Assembly: GCA_902779575.1 (NCBI GenBank)
Contig: CACZBW010000010.1
Coordinates: 41,271-105,270 of the forward strand
DNA from: an uncultured Lachnospiraceae bacterium
GTDB taxonomy: Bacteria; Bacillota; Clostridia; Lachnospirales; Lachnospiraceae
DNA: 64,000 nt
Reading direction: 5' to 3'
Of this stretch, positions 17,616 to 26,422 are shown piece by piece. The position numbers were made by a program, and so were the translations under genes. Numbering within the stretch: the first letter of the stretch is position 1; every line of letters starts with the position of its first letter. The notes under the pieces are model-generated. The model made no database searches, was not told where the DNA came from, and saw only the letters and a list, made by a program, of their open reading frames with translations.

Positions 17616-18533
17616 TTATGCCTTCGCCTTGCGGTTTGCGCGGTTGTAGTTGATCACGGAAATCACAACCAGGACCACGATCGTCACGATATAGGGGAGC
17701 ATCAGGACCAGGTCAGCCGGCGCGTTGGTCAGCTGCAGCTGGTTGGAGACCGCGTCAGCGACGCCGAAGATCAGGGCGCAGAACATGGCTCCGATCGGGG
17801 AACCGCCTACCATGGAGGACGCGGAGAGACCGATGTAGCCTCGGCCGGCAACCATGTCCTTCGTAAAGGAGGTCAGATAACCCATGGACATGAAGGCTCC
17901 GCCGATACCGCCCAGGATGCCGGACAGGGTCCAGGCCAGGAGATATATCCTCGGTACGGAGATACCGACCGATTCTGCCGCATGCGGATTCTCACCGACC
18001 GCACGGATATGGAGACCGGTTTTGGTCCTGCGGATAAAGATACTCAGAAGAATCGCGGCGACAATCGCGCCATAGGTCAGGATATTGTGGCCGGAAAGGA
18101 TCGGTCCGATCACCGGAACCGACTTCAGTCCCGGAATCGCAATCTTCGGCAGCGCCAGAGATTTGATGGCAACCGCGGAATTGGACTTCTCTCCTGTCAG
18201 TGCAAAAAGCAGGAAAATCGTTCCGCCCGAGGACGCAAGGTTAATTGCGATCTGTGCAAGCATCAGATCCGCCTTGCCTTTTACGGTGGCAACCCAGATC
18301 AGGACGCCCGTGACAGCTCCGGCGAGGACGGCTGCAAGAAATCCGATCAGTGCGCTGTGGGTGGCTCCGCTGACGATAACGCCGATCAGAGCGCCCCAGA
18401 GCATCATGGATTCCGCCGCCATGTTGAACAGACCCGCCTTCTGGCAGACCGCTGCGGACAGGGCCGCGAAAATCAGGGGAGTCGAAAGACGCAGTACGGA
18501 AAATCCGAATGAAGTAATCAATCTGATATTCAT
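17616..18533 (-). CDS. BMP-type nucleoside ABC transporter permease (NupQ/YufQ-like)
   Basis: The protein is 305 residues and largely hydrophobic (8-10 helices) with the BPD_transp_2 pattern: FNMAAESMMLWGALIGVIVS near residues 36-55, and RTKTGLHIRAVGENPHAAES followed by VGISVPRIYLLAWTLSG. This last block is diagnostic of the branched-chain/ribose/nucleoside permease group. Its start overlaps the upstream permease stop by four bases. It would form a heterodimeric channel with the 18530-19618 product. Confidence 0.9.
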   Translation of the reverse strand: MNIRLITSFGFSVLRLSTPLIFAALSAAVCQKAGLFNMAAESMMLWGALIGVIVSGATHSALIGFLAAVLAGAVTGVLIWVATVKGKADLMLAQIAINLASSGGTIFLLFALTGEKSNSAVAIKSLALPKIAIPGLKSVPVIGPILSGHNILTYGAIVAAILLSIFIRRTKTGLHIRAVGENPHAAESVGISVPRIYLLAWTLSGILGGIGGAFMSMGYLTSFTKDMVAGRGYIGLSASSMVGGSPIGAMFCALIFGVADAVSNQLQLTNAPADLVLMLPYIVTIVVLVVISVINYNRANRKAKA

Positions 18534-19618
18534 GCCTTCCCCTCCTTTTCTGCAAGCGCTTTCTTAGCGGAATTAAAGATCAGCCTGCGTTTGAATCCGC
18601 TCAGGAACATCTCTGCCGCCACAAGGACGATGATGATACCCTGGATGATGGAGACGAATTCCGGCGGAATATCGGTCGTACGGGAAACGATGTCCGCTCC
18701 GGTACGGATATAGGCGATCAGGAAGGCACTCAGCGGAACCAGAGCCGGGTTCTTTCTTGCCAGAACCGCAATCATCAGTCCGTCGAAGCCGTAACCTGTA
18801 AGCGCTGTCCACTGATAGCTGGAGAACATGCCCAGAACCTGAACTGTTCCGCCAAGACCTGCGAACGCGCCGCCGATCACCTGCGCAAGAATGATGGTGG
18901 AGACGACCGGAATACCGATATATTTTGCGAATACCGGATTCAGGCCGACGATACGCATCTTAAAACCAAAAGACATCTTATAGAACAGAACCGCCGCAAG
19001 GACCACGCAGATCAGAGCGACGATCAGTCCCGCGTGCACCGAGGTCTTCGGAATAATATTACGGAACTTCAGCGCAGGCGCCCATTTGTAGGAAGCCGTG
19101 ATGGAAGAACCCGGATCTTTAATCCGGTACTTCAGAATGTAGTTGGTCAGGTACAGAAGGATGTAGTTCATCATCAGGGAGACGACGCAGACATCCGCGT
19201 GGAAGATCTGATCCGCGAGCGCGGGAATCAGGGAGGCCGCCATACCGGCCAGACAGCCGACTACCAGAACGATGATGAGAAGAAGCCAGGCCGGAACCTT
19301 GTTCGAAAGCGCTATGGCAACGCACGCGGACAGACATCCGCCCAGGTTGACCGCTCCTTCACCAACCAGGTTGAACTTGTTGATCGCGTAGACAAAACAC
19401 ATGCAGATACCGGTGAAAATAATCGGTATCATGGTCGAAAGGATATTGCCGAACCGCCGGAAGGACGAGAACGGACCCACGATGAACTGCTGGATGACAT
19501 ACAGCGGGTCGTCCGAGATCAGCGCCAGGATAACCAGGGCGATCGCATAGGCAACCAGGACGGCGACAAGAATACGGACCAGATCAAACCAGGTCTCGAT
19601 TTTTTTTGCATTATTCAT
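18530..19618 (-). CDS. BMP-type nucleoside ABC transporter permease (NupP/YufP-like)
   Basis: The protein is 362 residues with an N-terminal cytosolic segment then about 8-10 membrane helices. Family marks are NKFNLVGEGAVNLGGCLSAC, FKMRIVGLNPVFAKYIGIP and YQWTALTGYGFDGLMIAVLA. It overlaps both neighbours by four bases (ATGA), so the three transport genes are translationally coupled. It is paired with the 17616-18533 permease and the double ATPase. Confidence 0.9.
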   Translation of the reverse strand: MNNAKKIETWFDLVRILVAVLVAYAIALVILALISDDPLYVIQQFIVGPFSSFRRFGNILSTMIPIIFTGICMCFVYAINKFNLVGEGAVNLGGCLSACVAIALSNKVPAWLLLIIVLVVGCLAGMAASLIPALADQIFHADVCVVSLMMNYILLYLTNYILKYRIKDPGSSITASYKWAPALKFRNIIPKTSVHAGLIVALICVVLAAVLFYKMSFGFKMRIVGLNPVFAKYIGIPVVSTIILAQVIGGAFAGLGGTVQVLGMFSSYQWTALTGYGFDGLMIAVLARKNPALVPLSAFLIAYIRTGADIVSRTTDIPPEFVSIIQGIIIVLVAAEMFLSGFKRRLIFNSAKKALAEKEGKA

Positions 19619-21159
19619 AGTACACCCTCCATTTCCTGCGCGGTCATCGTGCGGATGCCCAGCATATATTCACCGAGCTCGTCGACGTCGACTACATTGG
19701 CCTTGGGGAAGGCGGCGACGATCCTGCCCTGCCTCATAACCAGCAGCCGGTCGCTTACCTCCAGAATCTCGTTCAGGTCTGCCGAGATCAGCAGGGAGCC
19801 GATGCCCTTCTCACGGGTCTGGCGTACCAGATATTTGCGGATCATCTCAGCGGTACCGACGTCAACGCCGCGGGTGGGCTGGTTGGCCACCACGAAATTG
19901 GCTCCGCTTGTGAACTCACGCGCAACGACAACTTTCTGGATATTTCCTCCTGAAAGGAAACGGATCGCTTCATCCTGACTGTCGCAGGAGATCTCAAACT
20001 CCTTGATCAGGGCGTCCGTGATGCTCTTCGCTTTCTTCTTGTCCAGGAAGATACCGTTCATGTTCTCCTTCTTGTCAAAGCGGTCGGCGATCGCATTGTC
20101 CTGCACGGAAAGATCATTGACGCAGCCTACCGTCATCCGGTCTTCCGGTATGACGGACATACCCGCTGAGCGGATATCCACGATCTTCATGCCTTTCAGG
20201 TCCTTCCCGTTCAGCTTCACGGTTCCTGAGTCGTATGAAACCATACCGCTGATGGAGTCGGACAGGTCGCTCTGACCGTTGCCTTCCACGCCGGCAATTC
20301 CGAGAACCTCCCCTTCATGAATCGTGAAGGAGACATCGTTCAGCGTTTTCTTGCCCTCCGCGTTCGTCCGGGTCAGATTGCGCACTTCCAGAATCGGTTT
20401 TCCGGGTTTGGGATCTTCCTTTTCAATCTTCAGGACTACATCGCGGCCGACCATCAGACGGGAGATCCCCGCCGCATCCAGTTCCGAAATCGGATGGGTG
20501 CCGTTGCAGTAGCCGTGCCGGAGAACCGTCACATTGTCGCAGAGCTCCATAACCTCCTCCAGTTTATGGGAAATGAAGATTACGGAATGACCTTCCGTCC
20601 TGAGCAGCTTGAGCTGCTCAAAGAGCTCACGGGTCTCCTGCGGGGTAAGAACGGCGGTCGGCTCGTCCAGGATCAGAACCTTCGCTCCGCGGATCAGCGC
20701 TTTCAGGATCTCAACCTTCTGCATCAGTCCTACGGAAAGGTCTCCTACTCTGGCGGTCGCGTCCAGACCGAAACGGTACTTGTCCGACATCTCCTGCGTT
20801 ATCTGAACCGCCTTCTGGGTATCCACCAGCCCGTTCTTCCTGGGTTCCATGCCCAGGGTCACATTCTGGGCCACCGTCATGGACGGAAGAAGCATGAAAT
20901 GCTGATGCACCATGCCGACGCCCAGCTCGATCGCCTCCAGCGGCGAGGAGATCTTTACCTTCTTTTCATTTACATAGATCGCGCCCTCCTGAGGCTGTTC
21001 CATTCCGAACAGGACCTTCATCAGGGTCGTCTTGCCGGCGCCGTTCTCTCCTACCAGGGCATGAATCTCGCCCTGCTGCACAGAGAACGTAATCCCTTTA
21101 TTTGCCACGAAGCCGTTTGGATAGATCTTCGTGATATTTTCCATTTTCAGTGCTTCCAT
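19615..21159 (-). CDS. BMP-type nucleoside ABC transporter ATP-binding protein, two cassettes (NupO/YufO-like)
   Basis: The protein is 514 residues with two fused ABC domains. The first has Walker A GENGAGKTT (about 36-44), signature LSVGLMQKVEILKAL and Walker B VLILDEPTAVLTP. The second has GVEGNGQSD in place of a canonical Walker A, and signature LSGGNIQKVVVAREF. A degenerate second Walker A is usual in the sugar/nucleoside double-ATPase family, so only the first site is expected to hydrolyse efficiently. It lies 104 bases after the binding-protein gene with a hairpin between. Confidence 0.93.
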   Translation of the reverse strand: MEALKMENITKIYPNGFVANKGITFSVQQGEIHALVGENGAGKTTLMKVLFGMEQPQEGAIYVNEKKVKISSPLEAIELGVGMVHQHFMLLPSMTVAQNVTLGMEPRKNGLVDTQKAVQITQEMSDKYRFGLDATARVGDLSVGLMQKVEILKALIRGAKVLILDEPTAVLTPQETRELFEQLKLLRTEGHSVIFISHKLEEVMELCDNVTVLRHGYCNGTHPISELDAAGISRLMVGRDVVLKIEKEDPKPGKPILEVRNLTRTNAEGKKTLNDVSFTIHEGEVLGIAGVEGNGQSDLSDSISGMVSYDSGTVKLNGKDLKGMKIVDIRSAGMSVIPEDRMTVGCVNDLSVQDNAIADRFDKKENMNGIFLDKKKAKSITDALIKEFEISCDSQDEAIRFLSGGNIQKVVVAREFTSGANFVVANQPTRGVDVGTAEMIRKYLVRQTREKGIGSLLISADLNEILEVSDRLLVMRQGRIVAAFPKANVVDVDELGEYMLGIRTMTAQEMEGVL

Positions 21160-21190
21160 AAGCTCTTCCTTCTCTAACGATTAAGCAGAA

Positions 21191-21228
21191 ACGGGGAACC
21201 CGGAGCAGAAGCTGCCGGATTCCCCCGT
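21191..21228 (-). other. Intercistronic stem-loop between the BMP binding-protein and ATPase genes
   Basis: On the minus strand ACGGGGGAATCCGG pairs with CCGGGTTCCCCGT around an 11-base loop, followed by TTCTGCTT. Its position parallels the phnD-phnC hairpin and suggests higher expression of the binding protein than of the rest of the operon. Confidence 0.7.
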
Positions 21229-21263
21229 CTGTTATCTGCCGGTTACCGGGAATGTGAATTCAC

Positions 21264-22337
21264 TCACGGAGTAACAGTACCGATCAGAGCCTGATAGTCG
21301 TCCTCAGTCCCGTCGAAATAGGACTTGACAACGATCTTGCCGGACGCGATGTCGTCGATCGCCTGAGTAACCGCATCCTGAACCTCCTGCGGAACTACTT
21401 CCGCATAATAGTCATTCTGGGAAAGACCAACCGCGTTCTCAGCAACGCCCATAGCCTTCAGAGTACCCCACTCGATGGTGGAAGGATCCCTGAACAGGGA
21501 GATCATGGTATTGCCGACTTCCTTGGTAACGGAAGTAGCGATAACCTTCGCGAATGCTTCGTTGCTGTCGATGAATGCCGCATACTGGTCAGAGTCAACG
21601 CCCAGTGTCCATACGCCGTCAAGCTCGGTAGCCGCTTCGAAAGCGCCTGTGCCTGCTCCGCCGGCGATCGGGAAGAATACGTCTACGCCCGCGCTGGAGT
21701 GCTGTGTATTGCAGATCTCTTTCATCTTCGCGGTGTTGCTCCAGTCACCAACCCAGCCGGTGCTGACCTTGATGTCCGGATTGTAGGAAAGCGCGCCGTC
21801 CACATAGCCGGTGATGAAGTCCTTGATAACCGGATTCTCGACTCCGCCGATGGCTCCGATGGCTCCGTCCTTGGAGAGGCCTGCCGCCACGATACCGCCA
21901 AGATAGGAGGACTCATTCTGCTTGAAATAGATATACAGAATGTTGTCAGCGGCTACTGCCGTATCGGAGTTGATATCAAAGAGAACGAACTTTGTATCCG
22001 GGAATTCCTGAGCTACTGTCTCAACCTGCTCCTGATAGGTGGAGCTGGCGATTACATAATCATAACCAGTGTCGAGCAGATCATACATGGTGTCCAGATA
22101 GCCTGCAGCATCGTTTCCGGTTTCAACCGTCTTGACATCATAGCCTGCGCTTCTGAGGACGTTCATGCCAACTTCACCGGAATCGTTGAAAGACATGTCA
22201 CCGAGGCCCGTTACGATATAAGCGATGGAGCCTTCTCCCTTGAAATCCGGCTCTTCCGCCATAACAGCCATGCTTCCTGCAAGTGCAAGTGCCGCAGTCA
22301 CTGATGCTGCAAGTAAAGTGGTAAACTTTCTGTTCAT
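21264..22337 (-). CDS. BMP-family (PnrA/BmpA-like) nucleoside-binding protein
   Basis: The protein is 357 residues with a signal peptide (MNRKFTTLLAASVTAALALA, cleavage near AVMA). The Bmp domain starts SIAYIVTGLGDMSFNDSGEV, where FND binds the nucleoside base or ribose, and continues with TKFVLFDIN, SYLGGIVAAGL and VFFPIAGGAGTGAFEAA. It binds purine nucleosides in characterised relatives. The lipobox Cys normally present is Ser (ALAGS), so it appears to be secreted rather than lipid-anchored. It is the first gene of the transporter operon. Confidence 0.92.
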   Translation of the reverse strand: MNRKFTTLLAASVTAALALAGSMAVMAEEPDFKGEGSIAYIVTGLGDMSFNDSGEVGMNVLRSAGYDVKTVETGNDAAGYLDTMYDLLDTGYDYVIASSTYQEQVETVAQEFPDTKFVLFDINSDTAVAADNILYIYFKQNESSYLGGIVAAGLSKDGAIGAIGGVENPVIKDFITGYVDGALSYNPDIKVSTGWVGDWSNTAKMKEICNTQHSSAGVDVFFPIAGGAGTGAFEAATELDGVWTLGVDSDQYAAFIDSNEAFAKVIATSVTKEVGNTMISLFRDPSTIEWGTLKAMGVAENAVGLSQNDYYAEVVPQEVQDAVTQAIDDIASGKIVVKSYFDGTEDDYQALIGTVTP

Positions 22338-22519
22338 ACGACTACCTCCTTTTTATGAAACCATTATGTGACGGTCCTCTGTCGACGGACAGGAGGCCCA
22401 GATTCGGCGGCCGGATGTTTTGTGCAAATCGACAAATATTCACCGACAAACAAGCCGCTCTTTCCCCAAGTATACCCAAACAGAAGGAGATTTGCAAGAG
22501 AAGCATGGGCCTTTTGGAA

Positions 22520-22566
22520 CAAAAAGTTGCCGCGCAGGCCTCCTCATCGAAGTCCCTGCGCGGCAG
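22520..22566 (-). terminator. Rho-independent terminator of the flavoprotein gene
   Basis: Minus-strand CTGCCGCGCAGG pairs with CCTGCGCGGCAA, with a 15-base loop, and is followed by CTTTTTG. It lies about 40 bases after the 22605 stop. The rest of the 22338-22604 spacer carries no other feature I can name. Confidence 0.85.
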
Positions 22567-22604
22567 AGCTTAAACAACTATGTAATTAATTCAGGTCCTG
22601 CTTC

Positions 22605-25103
22605 TCACTCGTTATCAGCAGTCACTGCCTTGGCAGCGGTACGTCCGGATACGAAGATCTCAACGATCGCGTTTCCGCCGAGACGGTTGCCGCCGTGGAT
22701 GCCGCCGGTGACCTCGCCTGCCGCATACAGTCCGGGGATGATCTCTCCGTCTGTGCTCAGGACGTGGCGCTCGGTATCGACCTTGATACCGCCCATGGTG
22801 TGATGCGTACTCGGAGCCATCAGGCGGATGGTCAGCAGAGCATTGTCAAGATCATAGGAATCGACGTTGTAGCTGCCGTCCTCGTTCTTCTCAACATTTC
22901 CGATGGTACGGGACGCGATGGCCTTGCCTACATCCGGGTAGTCACTGCCGGTCATGACAGCCATATCATAATCGCGGATCGTCTGGATGACGACTTCCGG
23001 ATCAGCCTCGATGCCGAGCTTCTCGAACAGTTCGGGAAGTTCCGCGATCGTACGTCTGTAATAACGGCCTTCATAATCGCCGTCTGCCAGCTGCATCGGA
23101 GCGGGCATCAGCTGTTCCGCGTTGTAGAACTCAAGGAATACGCCCTTGGTGCCGTTCACTTCGATGCCGTTCCTGAACTCAGCCAGGGACAGAACATCGC
23201 GCTCAGAACCTTCGTCTACGAATCTGTGACCGGTGGTCGGGTTGATCCAGCAAGCGTAGTTGCCGCCGCCGAATGCAAGGTTGCCGTTGTCGACCCAGGA
23301 GATCGGCATCAGCTGCGTGAAGCCGAGGCCCGTGGTGGCAGCGCCGACTTCCTCAGCCATCACGATGCCGTCGCCCTTCTGGGAGCTGCGGTTCGTGGTC
23401 TTGGTAGCCTTGGACAGATATTCTTCGGACCAGTAAATGTTGTAATCCAGAACCATATCGATGTTGGCAGCATAACCGCCGGTGCACAGAATCACGCCCT
23501 TGTTCGCGTGAGCCGTGACTTCGGTTCCGTCATACATCATGGCCTTGACGCCGGTCACGCGGCCGTCTTCTTCGATCAGTCCGGTCGCGGTTGTGCGGGT
23601 CATGACCTTGTTGGCTTCATTGGCCTGCAGGAAGGAAGTCATCGGAGCCATGAAATAGGTGCCCCAGCGTCCGCCGTACTCTTCTGTCTCGCCGTCGCCG
23701 TCCGTATCAACATTCGCGCCGATAAATTCATTCTCTCTGTACCACAGAGCGCCGATCAGGGTCGGCTGGGTATCTTCAATAAAGGTGGAGCCCATGGATT
23801 CCAGCCACGGCTTCAGATCCTGGCCGTCCTCGATGAACTGCTTGACCAGATCCACATCTCCGTAGATCCATTCGCTCTTGTCCGCGCTCTGGCGAAGTCC
23901 GCCGTAATAGGTCTGGAAGATATGCAGATTCAGGGTGGAGAACAGGGTCAGCTGATTCTCGGGAGTTCCCGCGTCAAGCTGCGGCTGTGCCCAGTCAAGA
24001 TAAGTCTGGATCTCTTCCTTCAGGGCCTGAAGGACCGGCAGATAATCTTCATGTACGCCATGCTTGGACAGCTCCAGAGCATCGCCCGCGACGAATTCAT
24101 TCTCTACATAGAATTCCTCATCGAAAGGCTCCTCGCTCCAGTTCAGGATCATCTTGAGTTCGTCGATGCAGCCCTGTACGGACTTGACCTTGTTGTAGGT
24201 CTGGCCATCATATCCAACGCCTGTCTCAGCGTCCGGATCCGCCGGATCCCATACCAGGTAAGGCATAACCGACTGATACTGTCCGCCGGATACCAGAGTA
24301 TTGCCGCCGACTTCCGCGTTCTTCTCGATCACGAGAACGGTATTGCCGTCCTGCGCTGCCTGGGCCGCCGCAGAGATTCCTGCGCCGCCGGCGCCGACGA
24401 TAACCACGTCATAAGTCTCTTCGATCGGATCCTGGGCTACCACTTCCACAGTATTCTTCATGAAAGCGTCAAGATTGGTGCAGCCTGCCTGCTCCGCCGC
24501 GTCGTTGACCGCTTCGCGGATCGCTCTGGTCGTGAAGGTAGCGCCGCTCAGTCCGTCAACGCCGGTTCCGTTGGCTTCGATCATGGCCGGAATCACGATC
24601 TCATAAGCCGGAGTTCCGACATGGGCAGTCTCAGCGCTCTCTGTTACGGTTACGTCCGTCAGCGCGTCCGCGCTGAAGGTGACGCCGAAGGTGACGGGGC
24701 CGTTATAGCCGTCCGTCGTCGCGGTATAGGTTCCTTCCGTGAAGCTGATCGGCGCGTCCGCGTCGCCTGCTTCTCCGGATGCCTGCGCGATCAGGTCCGC
24801 TACGGCTGCGGCAACAGCCTGGGAGCTGACGGTCGCGCCTGCGACGCCGTCGATCTCGGCGCTCTGCGCTTCCAGAATCTGTTTCTGGACCTCGTCCGCG
24901 ATCTCGGCTCCGATGCCGGCAGTCTCTCCGCTGACGTCGACGCTGACATCCGTGATGCCGGATTCATCGAAGGTCGCCGTTACGGTAACCGGTCCATCCA
25001 TGCCCTGTGCAGAAGCGGTATATTCACCCGCCTCAAAGGCGAAAGCCGAAAACGGCATCGCCGCCAGGGAGAGGGATAGCAGCAGTGTTGAAAGTTTTCT
25101 CAT
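22605..25103 (-). CDS. Exported flavoprotein reductase: two FMN-binding domains plus fumarate/urocanate reductase-type FAD domain
   Basis: The protein is 832 residues. Residues 1-22 form a signal peptide without lipobox. Two FMN_bind domains follow, with flavinylation motifs DGVAGATVSS (85-94) and DGLSGATFTT (183-192). The rest is a FAD_binding_2 reductase domain starting YDVVIVGAGGAGIS (231-244), with VIEKNAEVGGNT and near the end HTMGGIKVD and GGIHGGNRLGGNAIVE. Relatives reduce fumarate, urocanate or other enoates as extracellular electron acceptors, with FMN attached by ApbE. The substrate is not evident. No apbE or electron-transfer gene is nearby. It is monocistronic. Confidence 0.9.
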   Translation of the reverse strand: MRKLSTLLLSLSLAAMPFSAFAFEAGEYTASAQGMDGPVTVTATFDESGITDVSVDVSGETAGIGAEIADEVQKQILEAQSAEIDGVAGATVSSQAVAAAVADLIAQASGEAGDADAPISFTEGTYTATTDGYNGPVTFGVTFSADALTDVTVTESAETAHVGTPAYEIVIPAMIEANGTGVDGLSGATFTTRAIREAVNDAAEQAGCTNLDAFMKNTVEVVAQDPIEETYDVVIVGAGGAGISAAAQAAQDGNTVLVIEKNAEVGGNTLVSGGQYQSVMPYLVWDPADPDAETGVGYDGQTYNKVKSVQGCIDELKMILNWSEEPFDEEFYVENEFVAGDALELSKHGVHEDYLPVLQALKEEIQTYLDWAQPQLDAGTPENQLTLFSTLNLHIFQTYYGGLRQSADKSEWIYGDVDLVKQFIEDGQDLKPWLESMGSTFIEDTQPTLIGALWYRENEFIGANVDTDGDGETEEYGGRWGTYFMAPMTSFLQANEANKVMTRTTATGLIEEDGRVTGVKAMMYDGTEVTAHANKGVILCTGGYAANIDMVLDYNIYWSEEYLSKATKTTNRSSQKGDGIVMAEEVGAATTGLGFTQLMPISWVDNGNLAFGGGNYACWINPTTGHRFVDEGSERDVLSLAEFRNGIEVNGTKGVFLEFYNAEQLMPAPMQLADGDYEGRYYRRTIAELPELFEKLGIEADPEVVIQTIRDYDMAVMTGSDYPDVGKAIASRTIGNVEKNEDGSYNVDSYDLDNALLTIRLMAPSTHHTMGGIKVDTERHVLSTDGEIIPGLYAAGEVTGGIHGGNRLGGNAIVEIFVSGRTAAKAVTADNE

Positions 25104-25455
25104 CTTTACCCTCCTTGCTGATTAATGAAACTGTTGAAATGATATGTGATGAGTTCCCGCGGCAGCCTGTTTTCACGCTCTTCCCATAATAAAGACCGCC
25201 GCCAATAAAGTCTCCCGGAGGAGACTTGTTTAAATGATTATAACACAGGAATCACTTCTGTTAAAGAATTATCTTGCCGGATTTCAGAAATCCCGCCTGT
25301 CTTTTTCCTTCAGACGCGTTCTGCCTCCGGCAATTACACAGCTTTTTACTGGAATTCAGCGTGCTGTCAGAATACTTCCGCCAAGGGTATCCCGGCGCTG
25401 GGATTACACTGTTTTTTACCGGACTGTGTGCCGCCTTAGCCGGCTGCTGCCGGGC
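25104..25455. other. 352-bp spacer between the flavoprotein and nucleoside hydrolase genes
   Basis: Both neighbours read leftward. This stretch should hold the flavoprotein promoter and the end of the nucleoside hydrolase transcript. I see AT-rich patches around 25225-25270 and short inverted repeats (ATCCCGG/CTGGGAT near 25390-25410), but no convincing promoter, riboswitch or poly-U terminator. Confidence 0.4.
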
Positions 25456-26397
25456 TCAGCTTCTCTCCAGCTTCTCAGCCATGTTCCTGAGGATCCGGAC
25501 ATAAGCGTCCCTGTCCATCCCTGTCAGCACACGGCACTTATCTCCGGAACGCGCTTCGCGGACATAAGTCCTCCCGATCTCCTCTTCCTTGCCCGTCTCG
25601 CAGAAGAGACTGCAGGGCGCCCAGCGGGCGATCTGCGGGTGGAGCAGGCAGGCTGCCGTCGCCAGATCATAAATCACGGTTCCTCTCAGTCCCCAGCCCG
25701 TATTTCTCAGCTTCCGTTTCAGCAGGAAGCGCAGAATCGGATGCACAAGAAGTTCATTGACCCTGCCCCGGTACGCGGCAAGATCCCTCATATCCTCCGC
25801 ATTCAGCGACGCGTCGTCGAGCCCGTCCAGACCGCACATGGAGACCGGAATCCCGCTGCGGAATACCTCCTCGCAGGCTTCGGGATCCACCCAGATGTTG
25901 AATTCGGCCGCATCCGTGACATTGCCGCCCGCGGCGCTTCCGCCCATGATAAAGATCTCCCGGACCAGATCCTTCAGGTCCGGATGCAGGCGGAGGGCTA
26001 GCGCCACATTGGTCAGAGGGCCAAGGGTCAGAAGCACAAGTTCCCTGGGGAAGCGCTTCGCCTCCTCGTAGATGCGTTCCCAGGCCGGGAGTTCATCCTC
26101 GCGGCTCTCCAGTGTAAAGGAGATATCGGCCAGGCCGTTTCCGCCGTGTACCGTGCTGGTCCTGCCCGCTCCCCGGGTCAGGGAGCGGTCTGCGCCCCGT
26201 GAGACGGGAACGTCCTTCAGCCCGAGAAGATCCCTGAGAAACATGGCGTTTTTCAGGGTATGCTCCAGGGGCACATTCCCGGCTACCGCGCAGATGGCCT
26301 CGATCTCGGTAGCCGGGTCGCAGGCGCACAGGGCGATGGCCAAGGCGTCATCGACTCCCGGATCGGTATCGATCAATATCTTTCTTTTCTCCGTCAT
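25456..26397 (-). CDS. Inosine-uridine preferring nucleoside hydrolase family protein
   Basis: The protein is 313 residues. The Ca-binding signature DTDPGVDDALAIALC is at 10-24. Further motifs are AICAVAGNVPLEHTLKNA, VLLTLGPLTNVALAL and EFNIWVDPEACEEVF, all of the nucleoside hydrolase family. It splits the N-glycosidic bond of nucleosides to base and ribose. It follows the phosphohexomutase gene by 25 bases, so the two are likely cotranscribed. With DeoD and the BMP transporter it extends the nucleoside salvage capacity. Confidence 0.93.
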   Translation of the reverse strand: MTEKRKILIDTDPGVDDALAIALCACDPATEIEAICAVAGNVPLEHTLKNAMFLRDLLGLKDVPVSRGADRSLTRGAGRTSTVHGGNGLADISFTLESREDELPAWERIYEEAKRFPRELVLLTLGPLTNVALALRLHPDLKDLVREIFIMGGSAAGGNVTDAAEFNIWVDPEACEEVFRSGIPVSMCGLDGLDDASLNAEDMRDLAAYRGRVNELLVHPILRFLLKRKLRNTGWGLRGTVIYDLATAACLLHPQIARWAPCSLFCETGKEEEIGRTYVREARSGDKCRVLTGMDRDAYVRILRNMAEKLERS

Positions 26398-26422
26398 CCG
26401 CCTGTCCTCCTTTTCTTCTGTT

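Noticed and set aside
22695-25079. A 794-codon plus-strand open frame opposite the flavoprotein gene
   Set aside because: It is fully antisense to a protein with recognisable signal peptide, FMN and FAD motifs; the frame is open because of codon bias in GC-rich DNA and it resembles no family.
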